64,000 nucleotides of DNA from an uncultured Rhodospirillaceae bacterium. GTDB taxonomy: Bacteria; Pseudomonadota; Alphaproteobacteria; Rhodospirillales; Magnetospirillaceae. Positions within the stretch are counted from its first letter, which is position 1, and every line of letters begins with the position of its first letter. This document shows, in pieces, positions 27,421 to 37,613 of the stretch. Where the stretch lies: contig CAIUSV010000048.1 in NCBI GenBank assembly GCA_903901915.1, positions 1 to 64,000 on the forward strand, given 5' to 3'. Made by a program: the position numbers and the translations under genes. The notes under the pieces are model-generated. The model had not been told where the DNA came from. It ran no database searches and saw nothing but the letters and a program-made list of their open reading frames with translations.

Positions 27421-29964
27421 ATGGAAACAGGCGTGAATATGGACAAGCCGCGCGGCGAGGGCGGCATCGGCGACCTCTACCGCCCGCCCGCCGGCGGCCA
27501 CGACGAGATGCGCTCGGCCGCCTACGGCGTCCGCCCCCATTGGCGCGACTTCATCGACACCTTTGCCGCCTTGCCGGCCGACGAGGTGGCCCGGCGCTGG
27601 GAGCTGGGCCAGAACCTGCTGCGCGACAACGGCGTCACCTACAACGTCCACGGCGACCCCGAGGGGCTTGACCGTCCCTGGCAGCTCGACCCCCTGCCGA
27701 TGATCCTGTCCGCCGCCGAATGGACCACCATCGCCGCCGCCATCACCCAGCGCGCCACCTTGCTGGATGCCATCCTGGGCGACCTCTACGGCCGCCACAC
27801 CCTGATCGCCAAGGGGATGATTCCGGCCAGCCTGTTCTACGCCAATCCCGCCTTCCTGAGGCCGTGTCACGGCTGGACACCCAAGGGCGGACGCTTTCTC
27901 CATCTCTATGCCGCCGATCTGGCGCGCGGCACCGACGGCCGCTGGCGGGTGATGACCGACCGCACCGAGGTGCCGGCCGGCACCGGCTACGCCCTGGAAA
28001 ACCGCACCGTGGTCAGCCGGGTACTGCCCGAGTTCTACCGCTCGATGCCGGTGGAACGCCTGGGGCCGTTCTTCGATACCCTGCGCCGCTCGCTGCACGC
28101 GCTGTCGCCGCGCCGCATCGAACAACCGCGCATCGTGCTGATGACCCCCGGTCCCTATAACGAGACCTATTTCGAGCATGCCTTCCTCGCCCGCCACCTC
28201 GGCCTCACCCTGGTGCAGGGCGAGGATCTGACGGTGCGCGACAACACCGTCTACCTCAAGACCCTGACCGGATTGCAGCAGGTCGATGTGATCTTGCGCC
28301 GTACCGGCGGCGAATGGTGCGATCCGCTGGAACTGCGGGGCGATTCCACCCTGGGCGTCGCCGGACTGCTGCAATCGGCCCGGGCCGGCAACGTCACGGT
28401 GGTCAACGCCCTGGGGACCGGCCTGCTGGACGGCAGCGCCATCATGGCCTTCCTGCCCAAGATCGCCCGCTGGATGCTGGCCGAGGACCTCGCCCTGCCC
28501 TCGATCGCCACCTGGTGGTGCGGCCAGCGCAACGAATGCGGCTATGTGCTGGACAATCTGGAACATTTGATCGTCCGTCCCGCCTTCAACAACCGCGTCC
28601 GGCCGGTGATGGGGGCGGCGCTGTCCGCCGCCGAACGCGCGGACCTCGCCGCCACCATCAAGGCGCGCCCGTGGGACTGGGTCGCCCAGGAGGTCGGCGG
28701 CATGTCGACGGTGCCGGTATGGACGCAAGGACGGCTGGAACCCCAGCACATGCTGATCCGGGTGTTCGCCGTCGCCACCGAGCGCGGCTGGCACGTCATG
28801 CCCGGCGGACTGGCGCATGTCTCGGGCGAGCGCGAGCTGACCACGTCCAGGCTTCAGGCCGCCGGCGGCGGCAGCAAGGACGTCTGGGTGCTGTCCGAGC
28901 CGCAGCTTCAGTTGCGGACCGCCGAACGTCAGGCGGCGCCGCCGGTCAAGCTGGTGCGCGGCAACCGCGACCTGCCGTCCCGAGTCGCCGACAACATGTA
29001 CTGGCTGGGCCGCTATCTCGAACGCTGCGAAACCACCACCCGGCTGCTGCGCGCGGCGTTGCAGCGCACCGAGGATGCGCTGGACCAGGGTGATGACGTC
29101 AAGGCGCGCGATGTGCTGGCGACCACGGCGCGCTTCGGTCTGTCCATGCCGCCCAAGCTGCTGGCCGGCAAGCCGCAGACCATGCCGCGCGCCCTGGTCG
29201 CCCACCATGTCGGCCTGACCCCCGGCAGTCTCGCCGACCACGCCGAACGACTGATCCGGGTGGTGGTCAACCTGCGCGACCGGCTGTCCATCGACACTTG
29301 GCGCGCGGTTCAGCGGCTGCGCGACGAGATCGGCCGATTGGGCAGCTTCGGCCGCGGCGACACCCAAAGCCACCTCAACGGCGTGGTGCTCACCGCCGAG
29401 GCGGTCAGTGGCCTGGCCATGGAGAACATGACCCGGGGCCCGCTGTGGCTGTTCATGGACTCGGGCCGCCGTATCGAGCGGGCCGGCGCCATCGTCGATA
29501 CCCTGGGCGGCGCGCTGGCCGAGGCGGCCGAGGAATTTGGCGTGCCCATGGACCTGCTGTTGGAGGTGTGGGACAGCGTCATGACCTATCGCTCGCGCTA
29601 CATGGCGACGCCCCGGCTGGCCGCCGTGCTGGACCTGTTGATGTGCGACGAAAGCAATCCGCGCTCGCTGGCGTTCCAGTTGGCGGCGCTGTCCGGCCAC
29701 ATGGACCGGCTGGCCATCCTGCCCGGCGACACCGGCTTTCTGCGCCCCGAGCAACGGCTGATGACGGTGCTGTGCGGCATCGCGCGGACCACCGACGTCA
29801 TGGTGCTGGCGAAATACGACCGCGACGGCGGTTTTGACGACGCCGAGCGTCTGCTGGAGGCCTTTCGCTCTCGGCTGTGGGAGGTGTCGGAGGTGATCTC
29901 GCGCGAGTACTTCACCCATGCCCAGTGGCGCCTGCCCCAGCATCCCACCGAGTTGCTGCCATGA
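27421..29964 (+). CDS. Circularly permuted ATP-grasp + alpha-E domain fusion protein
   Basis: NGVTYNVHGDPEGLDRPWQLDPLPMIL, DNMYWLGRYLERCETTTRLLRAALQRTED (alpha-E). Confidence 0.88.
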   Translation: METGVNMDKPRGEGGIGDLYRPPAGGHDEMRSAAYGVRPHWRDFIDTFAALPADEVARRWELGQNLLRDNGVTYNVHGDPEGLDRPWQLDPLPMILSAAEWTTIAAAITQRATLLDAILGDLYGRHTLIAKGMIPASLFYANPAFLRPCHGWTPKGGRFLHLYAADLARGTDGRWRVMTDRTEVPAGTGYALENRTVVSRVLPEFYRSMPVERLGPFFDTLRRSLHALSPRRIEQPRIVLMTPGPYNETYFEHAFLARHLGLTLVQGEDLTVRDNTVYLKTLTGLQQVDVILRRTGGEWCDPLELRGDSTLGVAGLLQSARAGNVTVVNALGTGLLDGSAIMAFLPKIARWMLAEDLALPSIATWWCGQRNECGYVLDNLEHLIVRPAFNNRVRPVMGAALSAAERADLAATIKARPWDWVAQEVGGMSTVPVWTQGRLEPQHMLIRVFAVATERGWHVMPGGLAHVSGERELTTSRLQAAGGGSKDVWVLSEPQLQLRTAERQAAPPVKLVRGNRDLPSRVADNMYWLGRYLERCETTTRLLRAALQRTEDALDQGDDVKARDVLATTARFGLSMPPKLLAGKPQTMPRALVAHHVGLTPGSLADHAERLIRVVVNLRDRLSIDTWRAVQRLRDEIGRLGSFGRGDTQSHLNGVVLTAEAVSGLAMENMTRGPLWLFMDSGRRIERAGAIVDTLGGALAEAAEEFGVPMDLLLEVWDSVMTYRSRYMATPRLAAVLDLLMCDESNPRSLAFQLAALSGHMDRLAILPGDTGFLRPEQRLMTVLCGIARTTDVMVLAKYDRDGGFDDAERLLEAFRSRLWEVSEVISREYFTHAQWRLPQHPTELLP

Positions 29965-30839
29965 AGTTCCGCGTCCGTCATCTGACCAGCTATCACTACG
30001 GCGAGCCGGTACCGCTGTCGCATCACGCCGCCCATCTGCGGCCCCGCGGCGACACCGGCCAGCGCCATCACTCGGTGGATGTGAAGATCACGCCGTTTCC
30101 CGCCGTACTGCGCGACGACGCCACGGATTATTTCGGCAATCCCACCACCTTCTTCACCATCCAGGACCCACATACCACCCTGGAACTGGAGTCGACCTTC
30201 GAGGTGGAAACCCACCCCGCCCCGGTCCCACCGGCCGACGGTGGCACCGCCTGGGAATCGGTGCGGCTGCATCTCGCCGCCGACAGCGATCCGGCGGTGG
30301 AACCGGCGCTGGACTTCCTCTACGCCTCCGCTCAGGTGCCGCTGCTGCCCGAAGCCCGCGCCTATGCCGAATCCAGCTTCACCCCCGGCCGGCCGCTGGT
30401 CGAGGCGGTGCTGGACCTGACCCGGCGCATCCATGCCGATTTCAAGTTCGATCCCGATGCAACCTCAGTGGGGATTCCGCTGGCGGAGGTATTCGACCAA
30501 CGCAAGGGGGTCTGCCAGGATTTCGCCCATGCCGGCATCGCCTGCCTGCGCGCCACCGGACTGGCGGCGCGCTATGTCAGCGGCTACATCCGCACCGTGG
30601 CGGCCCCGGGCAAGGAAAAGCTCCAGGGCGCCGACGCCTCGCATGCGTGGCTGTCGGTGTTCCTGCCGGGCTGGGGATGGCTGGACGTCGATCCGACCAA
30701 CGACAAGACGGCCGGCGAGGATCATGTGGTGGTGGCGTGGGGCCGCGATTACGACGATGTCAGCCCCATCCGGGGGGTGGTGCTCGGCGGCGGCGAGCAC
30801 CACGTCGACGTCGCGGTCGACGTCGAGGAAATCGTCTGA
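29961..30839 (+). CDS. Transglutaminase family protein
   Basis: MKFRVRHLTSYHYGEPVPLSHHAAHLRPR, GVCQDFAHAGIACLRATGLAARYVSGYI, SHAWLSVFLPGWGWLDVDPTND; ATGA overlap. Confidence 0.9.
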   Translation: MKFRVRHLTSYHYGEPVPLSHHAAHLRPRGDTGQRHHSVDVKITPFPAVLRDDATDYFGNPTTFFTIQDPHTTLELESTFEVETHPAPVPPADGGTAWESVRLHLAADSDPAVEPALDFLYASAQVPLLPEARAYAESSFTPGRPLVEAVLDLTRRIHADFKFDPDATSVGIPLAEVFDQRKGVCQDFAHAGIACLRATGLAARYVSGYIRTVAAPGKEKLQGADASHAWLSVFLPGWGWLDVDPTNDKTAGEDHVVVAWGRDYDDVSPIRGVVLGGGEHHVDVAVDVEEIV

Positions 30840-30846
30840 CCGGACT

Positions 30847-31032
30847 TTACTGACGCCAGTTCAGATCGGACAGCTCGCGGTAGTCGAGCTTGGCGAACTC
30901 GGCGTCTTCACGACGGCTTTCCTGCCAGCGACGGGGCAGATCGATCAGGGTCGAAAGCAGCCGGTGAACGGTCCGGACGACGGCGATATCGCCTTCAAAG
31001 CCGATGGAGTGGGTGAGCTGGTGCAGGGTCAT
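30847..31032 (-). CDS. Small DUF1127-like protein
   Basis: LIDLPRRWQESRREDAEFAKLDYRELSDLNWRQ. Confidence 0.5.
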   Translation of the reverse strand: MTLHQLTHSIGFEGDIAVVRTVHRLLSTLIDLPRRWQESRREDAEFAKLDYRELSDLNWRQ

Positions 31033-31124
31033 GATCGAACCTCATCTACGGGCGTTCTGTCTTGGCCTCACCTTAGACCGATCCCAATCCGACGAGTACG
31101 CATAGCTTTGCATGGGCCTCTGCA

Positions 31125-31156
31125 ATTTAGGTATACCGGTACCGGAATACCTAAAT
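31125..31156. promoter_or_regulatory. 32-bp near-perfect palindrome in divergent intergenic region
   Basis: ATTTAGGTATACCGGTACCGGAATACCTAAAT; only one symmetric pair mismatched. Confidence 0.6.
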
Positions 31157-31313
31157 AGCCTCATCTTTTTTGTGGAATTGGCGCCGCGAGGGACCGGCCC
31201 ACCCCATCTCAGGGCGTTGATCGGAAAAACCATTCAACCTTACGTGTTCACTTCACGGCGGACCGTTCTTGTGGCATGGTTTTTCGACTGGAAAGTAATT
31301 CAGGGAGGGTTCA

Positions 31314-31787
31314 ATGAAAAAGCTGTTAATCGCAACCGTTGCGGCGCTTGGATTTACCTTCACCATGGCACCGGAGGCCAAGGCCGATGGCACTGTGATC
31401 CTCGGACTTCTGACCTGTAGTAAAACGGGAAAAGGACAGACCTACCTGGTCTATTCCAGTGTTCCGGTCGAATGCACCTATTCCGGAGTCGGCGGGCCGC
31501 AGAGCTATACGGGCTCCAGTGGCATCGGCTTTGGCATTGACCTCGAATTCGAGGAAATGGCCGGTATCGCCTATCTGGTGATCGGCGGCAGCGGGACCTC
31601 GAAGGGCAGTCTCGACGGCCTCTACCTTGGCGCCAAGGCATCGGCGACCCTTGGCATCGGCCCCTCCGCTCAAGCCGGCCTGGCCGGCGCCGGCAATGGC
31701 TTCAGCCTGGTACCTCTTGGCCTGGGCGGTCAGGTCGGTATCGGCGCGACCGCGGGTATCAGCTATCTGCGGCTTAACGCCAAGTAA
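31314..31787 (+). CDS. Secreted DUF992-like protein
   Basis: Signal peptide MKKLLIATVAALGFTFTMAPEAKA; GLLTCSKTGKGQTYLVYSSVPVECTYSG...YTG pattern. Confidence 0.65.
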   Translation: MKKLLIATVAALGFTFTMAPEAKADGTVILGLLTCSKTGKGQTYLVYSSVPVECTYSGVGGPQSYTGSSGIGFGIDLEFEEMAGIAYLVIGGSGTSKGSLDGLYLGAKASATLGIGPSAQAGLAGAGNGFSLVPLGLGGQVGIGATAGISYLRLNAK

Positions 31788-31808
31788 CCAAGGATCGTCG
31801 CGTCGCTT

Positions 31809-31837
31809 AGGGGGGGGGCGCCCGATGGCGCCCTCCC
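31809..31837 (+). terminator. Candidate stem-loop after DUF992-like gene
   Basis: GGGCGCC-cgat-GGCGCCC core; no strong U-tract. Confidence 0.35.
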
Positions 31838-32029
31838 TTGAAATCAACTCCGCAAACGCGTTCACAAGCGGGCGGCTTGGCGCCGCAAGGTCACCGGAAT
31901 TAACGCCTCGGAAGATCGTCGAAACCGGCATATTCTACTTCGGATGGACGGAATCGAGGGGCGTGGGGAGAAAGCCTCCCCCAGCCAGACAGCTAGCGCG
32001 AAGGTACGCCAAAGGTCGGAACCTGCGAC

Positions 32030-34225
32030 ATGGATGAGAAACGTCATAAATCGTCCGGGCTGATGGATGAGACACTTTTCGTTCACCCGCCGACGGTCGC
32101 GGCAATGCGCGATGTCCTTGGCACCGACTGGAATGTCACGCTCGGCGCGAACGGTGACGCCTCCACGGCAAGGACGGCCGCCGCCGACCCCGGGGCGCTG
32201 ATTGACTTCAGCCTGATGAACGGCATCTTCGAGAACTTCCTCGAGGTCGTTGGGCTGCCGATCGCCATCATCGATCTCGAGGGGCGCGTGCTCGCCTCAT
32301 CGCGCTGGCAGCGACTGTGCGTGGATTTCCATCGTACCCAGGACGGGACGCTCGCCCGCTGCCTGGAAAGTGACACCCGGTTGTCGCGCGACATGCTGGA
32401 GGGCAAAAACTACTCCATGTATCGCTGCCGCAACGGCCTGACCGACTGCGCCACGCCCATCATCGTCGAGGATATCCACGTCGCCAACCTGTTCATCGGC
32501 CAATTCCTGCTTGCCCCGCCCGACCTGGACTATTTCCGGCAACAACAAGAAGAATTCGGCTTCGACAAGGACGCATATTTCAAGGCGCTCTCCGAAGTTC
32601 CCATCGTTTCCGAACAGAAACTTCCGGCGATCCTCAAACTGATGGGCGGCTTCGCCCAGCAGATCGCCCGCCAAAGTCTGGCCGAACGGCGGGTACGCGC
32701 GTCCTATGCCGTCGTCGAAAGACAGGTGGCGGAGCGGACACGGGAACTGCGCGACCGCGAGCGCGACTTGTCCGAGGCCCAACACATCGCCCATCTGGGC
32801 ATCTGGGTAATGGATCTGACCAGCAGCCGGCTGACGTGGTCGGAGGAAATGCACAGCATCTTCGGCATTCGACCCGACGAATTTGACGGAACCTATCAAA
32901 CCTTCATCGCCAGCCTTCATCCCGACGACAGGGAGAGTGTCGGCCGCGCCTATAAGGAATCGCTGAACGAGGGGGGGCACTACGACATCGAATACCGGAT
33001 TCGCCGCCGCTCGGACGGTTCACTCCGGTGGGGCCACGCACGATGCGAGCACCAGCGGGACGCCGCCGGCCGCGTTCTCCGTTCGCTGGGAACGGTTCTC
33101 GACATCACCGAGCGCAAGCGCGCCGAGGAGGCTCTGCGCAAGGCATCGCTTTATGCCCGCAGTCTCATCGAAGCCAGCCTCGATCCCCTGGTCACCATCA
33201 GTCCGGCAGGCACGATCACCGACGTCAATCAGGCGACGGAGACCGTCACCGGACGGTCGCGCGACGACCTCATCGGCAGCGACTTCTGTAGCTACTTCGT
33301 CGAACCTGACGAGGCCCTCCTCGGTTACCGGAAGGTTTTCTCCGAAGGCCGCGTGACGGACTATCCCCTGGCGATCCGCCATGTCTCCGGGCATGTCACC
33401 GATGTGCTCTACAACGCGACCGTATACCGCGACGAGACGGGAGAGGTGGAAGGGGTCTTCGCCGCCGCCCGCGACGTCACCGACCGCAAGCGGGCCGAGG
33501 AGGCTTTGGCGCAGGCAAGCCGCCAACTCGCGTCGTCAAACGCCGAACTGCAACAATTCGCCCACACCGCGTCCCACGACCTTCAAGAGCCGCTGCGGAT
33601 GGTCACGTCGTATCTGGGGCTGCTGGAACGGCGGTACGGAGCGGCCTTCGACGACGAGGGCCACGAGTTCCTGCATTTCGCCATCGACGGCGCCAAACGC
33701 ATGTCGGTGCTGATCCGCGACCTGCTCGAATACGCGCGGATAGACGGTCGGTGCGGGGAACTGGTTGCGGTCGAAACCGCCTCGGTTCTGGACGAGGCCC
33801 AGGCCAACCTGTCCACCGCCATCGCCGAGGCCGACGGCAAGATCGTGATCGACGGGGCGTTGCCGACGGTACTGGGCGATCGCGGCCAATTGGTTCGGTT
33901 GTTCCAGAACCTGATCGGCAACGCGATCAAGTACCGCGATCCGGCCCGCCCGCCCCTCATTCGTATCGGTGCGTCAAGAAAGGGCGCCGGGTGGATGTTC
34001 TCGGTCGAAGACAACGGCATCGGCATCGCGTCCGAGCACTTCGACAAGATATTCATGATCTTCCAGCGACTGCACGGACGAGGGGAGTACGAAGGCACCG
34101 GCGTCGGGCTGGCAATCGCCAAGCGCGTCGTCGAACGTCACGGCGGACGGGTCTGGCTCCAATCCCAGCCGGGCAAGGGCTCGACGTTCTTCTTCACGCT
34201 CAAGGGGGCTGCCGCGACGACGTGA
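32030..34225 (+). CDS. Sensor histidine kinase with PocR-type and PAS domains
   Basis: PocR-like N-terminus (CVDFHRTQDGTLARCLESD...YRCRNGLTDCATPIIVEDIHVANLFIGQFLL), two PAS/PAC regions, HTASHDLQEPLRMV H-box, N/G boxes. Confidence 0.9.
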   Translation: MDEKRHKSSGLMDETLFVHPPTVAAMRDVLGTDWNVTLGANGDASTARTAAADPGALIDFSLMNGIFENFLEVVGLPIAIIDLEGRVLASSRWQRLCVDFHRTQDGTLARCLESDTRLSRDMLEGKNYSMYRCRNGLTDCATPIIVEDIHVANLFIGQFLLAPPDLDYFRQQQEEFGFDKDAYFKALSEVPIVSEQKLPAILKLMGGFAQQIARQSLAERRVRASYAVVERQVAERTRELRDRERDLSEAQHIAHLGIWVMDLTSSRLTWSEEMHSIFGIRPDEFDGTYQTFIASLHPDDRESVGRAYKESLNEGGHYDIEYRIRRRSDGSLRWGHARCEHQRDAAGRVLRSLGTVLDITERKRAEEALRKASLYARSLIEASLDPLVTISPAGTITDVNQATETVTGRSRDDLIGSDFCSYFVEPDEALLGYRKVFSEGRVTDYPLAIRHVSGHVTDVLYNATVYRDETGEVEGVFAAARDVTDRKRAEEALAQASRQLASSNAELQQFAHTASHDLQEPLRMVTSYLGLLERRYGAAFDDEGHEFLHFAIDGAKRMSVLIRDLLEYARIDGRCGELVAVETASVLDEAQANLSTAIAEADGKIVIDGALPTVLGDRGQLVRLFQNLIGNAIKYRDPARPPLIRIGASRKGAGWMFSVEDNGIGIASEHFDKIFMIFQRLHGRGEYEGTGVGLAIAKRVVERHGGRVWLQSQPGKGSTFFFTLKGAAATT

Positions 34226-34255
34226 CGCCCACGCCCCGCCGTCAAGCCGGGCAAA

Positions 34256-34290
34256 GAAAAACCCAGCCAACGCTTTAGCGTTTGCTGGGC
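34256..34290 (-). terminator. Stem-loop terminator downstream of tRNA-Pro
   Basis: Minus strand CCCAGCAAACGCTAAAGCGTTGGCTGGGTTTTTC. Confidence 0.7.
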
Positions 34291-34296
34291 TTTCGC

Positions 34297-34373
34297 TGGT
34301 CGGAGTGAGAGGATTCGAACCTCCGGCCCCTGCCTCCCGAAGACAGTGCTCTACCAGGCTGAGCTACACTCCG
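34297..34373 (-). tRNA. tRNA-Pro (anticodon CGG)
   Basis: CGGAGTGTAGCTCAGCCTGGTAGAGCACTGTCTTCGGGAGGCAGGGGCCGGAGGTTCGAATCCTCTCACTCCGACCA; 77 nt cloverleaf with encoded CCA. Confidence 0.96.
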
Positions 34374-34485
34374 GTCGCCTGCGAGGCGCTTCTTATAGCG
34401 CCAACATCGGCGGTTCGCAAAGGGATTCTGCGGCGCCGAAGCGGGCGATTCCGGCCCTTCGGAACCATCGCGCGACAACCGTCGG

Positions 34486-36177
34486 TCAGAAGCGTCCCCC
34501 GGCCTTGACCGCCGCCGGCATGGCTTCGGTCATCAACCGATCCAGACAGGCGAGAACCCGGACGGACGCCTGCTCGACCACACCGATCAGGCGCATGGCA
34601 TCGTCGATCCGGCCGCAGTTGAAGGCACGAACGGCCTCGATGCCATTCTGGTGAACAAGCCGGTGTGGCTCCTCCAGATCACGGTAGGCGGGATGATCGC
34701 GGAACAGCAGCGAACCCGGGCCGCCGTACCACTTGCCCAGGCGACAATTCTTCTCGTTGGCCAGTTCATCCGCCGCGAGGGTGGTCTTGCCGATCATCAT
34801 GTCGACCAGCCGCTTCTTCCAGCTGACGTGGTCCGACTTGGCCAGCAGGATAAGCTTGTTGGGAATGTCGCGATCCGCCAGGGTCGCCAGCAGCGAGGCC
34901 ATTTCCTTTTCCACGCCCATGAGGGCGTTGGAACTGGCCTCGATCGCCGTCGCATTATCCCCCGCCTGGGTGGCCACCGCCTGAACCCCACCCGAAATCT
35001 GATTGGCGGCACTCGCCTGCTGGGCCAGCACCCGCGAGACGTCGCTCATGCGGGTGGTGGCCTCGGCCACGATATGACTGACCTCGCCCATGCGGCCGCC
35101 CATGGACTGCATGGCTTCGCGGCCGTTGGTGATGGCGGCGGTGCCCCGATTCATGGTCGAGATGATGCCGACCATTTCCTGGCGCAGATTGGCGACACGC
35201 AGGCCGATATCCTCGGTCGCCTTGGCGGTCTGATTGGACAGGTTCTTGACCTCGTGAGCGACCACGGCGAAGCCCTTGCCGGCATCGCCGGCGCGAGCCG
35301 CCTCGATGGTGGCGTTCAAGGCCAGCAGATTGGTCTGGGACGCGATGTCGTTGATCAGGGTCACCACCTCGCCGATCGCTTCCGATGCCTTGCCCAACAC
35401 CGCCACCCGGGTGGCGGCATCGGCCACCGCCGCCTCGATGGCGCCGAATTCGGTCATGGCGTTGGCAACCACCTGCCGTGCCTCGTCGGTCAGATCCTGG
35501 GCCTTGATCGACAGTTGGGCGGCGCCTTCGCTGCCTTGGCTGATCTCGCGGATTCCGGCCACCATCTCCTCGGTGGCGGCGGCCATGCCCTGGGCCTCGC
35601 GAACCGCTTCACGGATGCCGCCGACAATCCTGGCATTGGCGATCGCCCCTTCATTGACCGTCATGGTGATCGTCACCGCATCCTTCAGCATGCGGCCCTC
35701 GAAGCTGGCCAGGCGCTGGGAGCGTTCGTCCATGGTCTCCAGGGTCTTGTTGACGCTGCCGGCGAAGCGGGCGAAATCGCCCCGAAGGCCGCGCTGCTGG
35801 ATCTTGCGATAAAAGCGCCCTTCGGACGCCGCCTCCATGGCGGCATGGGTCTCCTTGGAGAACGCCTCCATCTGGTCGAGGACGCGATTTATGTTGCGCA
35901 ACATCCGGCCGATGTTGCCGTGGCCGCGAATGCCGAGCACGCGGGACCGCAGCTTTCCCTCCGCCGCGTCGGCCAGCGTGATGATCGCCTTGTTGAGGCT
36001 GCTGTTGGCGCGGCGCAGCCATATGGCGGCCAGCGCCGACGTTACCGTGCCGGCCAGGGCGAGAAGGGCAAGACCGGTGGCGCCTTGCGCAAAGGCCCAG
36101 ACCCCGACGGCACCCCACAACAGCACGGCCAGAACACTGGCGGCCAGCGCCCTATAAACCGAGGACAAACTGATCAT
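34486..36177 (-). CDS. Methyl-accepting chemotaxis protein with C-terminal CZB (zinc-binding) domain
   Basis: N-terminal TM hairpin, [49 protein letters not shown]...CRLGKWY...[15 protein letters not shown]. Confidence 0.88.
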   Translation of the reverse strand: MISLSSVYRALAASVLAVLLWGAVGVWAFAQGATGLALLALAGTVTSALAAIWLRRANSSLNKAIITLADAAEGKLRSRVLGIRGHGNIGRMLRNINRVLDQMEAFSKETHAAMEAASEGRFYRKIQQRGLRGDFARFAGSVNKTLETMDERSQRLASFEGRMLKDAVTITMTVNEGAIANARIVGGIREAVREAQGMAAATEEMVAGIREISQGSEGAAQLSIKAQDLTDEARQVVANAMTEFGAIEAAVADAATRVAVLGKASEAIGEVVTLINDIASQTNLLALNATIEAARAGDAGKGFAVVAHEVKNLSNQTAKATEDIGLRVANLRQEMVGIISTMNRGTAAITNGREAMQSMGGRMGEVSHIVAEATTRMSDVSRVLAQQASAANQISGGVQAVATQAGDNATAIEASSNALMGVEKEMASLLATLADRDIPNKLILLAKSDHVSWKKRLVDMMIGKTTLAADELANEKNCRLGKWYGGPGSLLFRDHPAYRDLEEPHRLVHQNGIEAVRAFNCGRIDDAMRLIGVVEQASVRVLACLDRLMTEAMPAAVKAGGRF

Positions 36178-36685
36178 AGGAAATCCCCTTGTCGGCCAGG
36201 AGGGAAACAAGCATCTGGAACGCGGCGTTCATACCGGCCTTGCTGTCGGAATGGCGCGCCTCCTCGGCCAGCAGAGCGGCATAGAGAGGTTCGACCGCGG
36301 CAATGGCCTTGCGATCGACGGAACGCCGGAACGAGTGGTAGCCGATGATCTTTCCCGCTTCGTCAAGATCGGGGGTGATATGGGCGAACACCCAGTAATG
36401 GTCGCCGTTCTTGGAACGGTTGATCACATAGGCGAACACCTCCTTGCCGGCTTCGATGGTGTCCCATACCAGCTTGAAGGCGCAACGCGGCATCGCCGGA
36501 TGACGCACGATGCTGTGCGGCTGGCCCATAAGCTCGGGCTCGCTATATCCGGCCAGCCGCATGAACGTGTCGTTGCAATAGGTGATTCGGCCCTTGGTGT
36601 CGGTCTTGCTGACGATGATTTCATCGTCGCGGACCACGCGCTCCACGCCGGAAACTGGTTGCCCGGTCATAATCCCCCCCGACAT
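36152..36685 (-). CDS. Aer-type PAS domain protein
   Basis: [56 protein letters not shown], typical aerotaxis PAS; overlaps MCP gene by 26 nt. Confidence 0.85.
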   Translation of the reverse strand: MSGGIMTGQPVSGVERVVRDDEIIVSKTDTKGRITYCNDTFMRLAGYSEPELMGQPHSIVRHPAMPRCAFKLVWDTIEAGKEVFAYVINRSKNGDHYWVFAHITPDLDEAGKIIGYHSFRRSVDRKAIAAVEPLYAALLAEEARHSDSKAGMNAAFQMLVSLLADKGISYDQFVLGL

Positions 36686-36814
36686 AATCCGTAACGGATG
36701 TGCGCAAAGTATTACGAAATCGGGGGCATTTGTCTAAAATTTTATCAAAATCCTGCGCATTCCCTCATTGGTGCATGCGCGAACTCGGATGCTTCAGCTT
36801 TAAGCCGAACCGCC

Positions 36815-37195
36815 CTAGTGGAATGAAACGCTTCCCATGACGACAACAAAAAGTAACAGAAGAATAATGCACGCACTGGCGACGGCGGACACCACAAGAA
36901 TCATGATACTCGCCGCCCGCACAAAGGGAAAATGGCCGCACCTTGCCATGATAATTTGATAAATATACTTTGGATATGCAAATGATAGCAGGCATATTAT
37001 CAATATATCGCCATACTCTTCGGCAAGCCGCCCTATTTGATATGTAATGGCCCTGCCGAACACGACCCCGCCCATCAAGTGCCACGGGAATTCCGTGCAG
37101 AATGCCCAAACACAAAACGATGATGTCGCGATAACACACGCCACGCCCAAATATTTTGCGACCCTGTGGACAACCGACATTGGCGACCCCACCAA
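36815..37195 (-). CDS. Small predicted membrane protein, unknown
   Basis: Several hydrophobic segments in 126 aa; lies in AT-richer patch. Confidence 0.4.
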   Translation of the reverse strand: MVGSPMSVVHRVAKYLGVACVIATSSFCVWAFCTEFPWHLMGGVVFGRAITYQIGRLAEEYGDILIICLLSFAYPKYIYQIIMARCGHFPFVRAASIMILVVSAVASACIILLLLFVVVMGSVSFH

Positions 37196-37292
37196 ATTAC
37201 GTAACCCCCGCGATTGCGGGAATACATTCCGACGTCAACGGAAAATCCATAATATTATCTTGATGCCGACAACACTTCAGCGCCAGAACGCG

Positions 37293-37613
37293 TCATTTGT
37301 GGATAACCTTTTTTGCGGCCTGTCTCCCGGCAAGAAATTCTTTCGAATCCCTGAGCTGCTGCTGTTCCCGCGAAACGCCATTTTTGGCACTCCCGGCACG
37401 CGGCTCTGCTCCAAAGACCCACAGAACGGCCGCCACCAAAAGAAGCAACGTCCCAATTCCGGCAGCCGGCAGACCGACAAACATCAGCAAATAAAAATAA
37501 GCTTCAGCCCTTGATTGATCGATTTCAAATACGACTGGAAACAAAAAAGCGCCGCCGATAGACAGGCCGATCACCCCGGATGCGACCATAAACCTTCTCG
37601 CTCCACCCATCAT
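37293..37613 (-). CDS. Small predicted membrane protein, unknown
   Basis: MMGGARRFMVASGVIGLSIGGAFLFPVVFEI...YFYLLMFVGLPAAGIGTLLLLVAAVLWVFGAE, hydrophobic segments. Confidence 0.5.
   Translation of the reverse strand: MMGGARRFMVASGVIGLSIGGAFLFPVVFEIDQSRAEAYFYLLMFVGLPAAGIGTLLLLVAAVLWVFGAEPRAGSAKNGVSREQQQLRDSKEFLAGRQAAKKVIHK

Noticed and set aside
27394-29943. 849-aa minus-strand ORF
   Set aside because: Fully antisense to the ATP-grasp/alpha-E gene, composition typical of spurious GC-rich ORFs
31265-31300. TGGCATGGTTTTTCGA upstream of the DUF992-like gene as sigma54 promoter
   Set aside because: Has GG but no GC at the required 10-nt spacing
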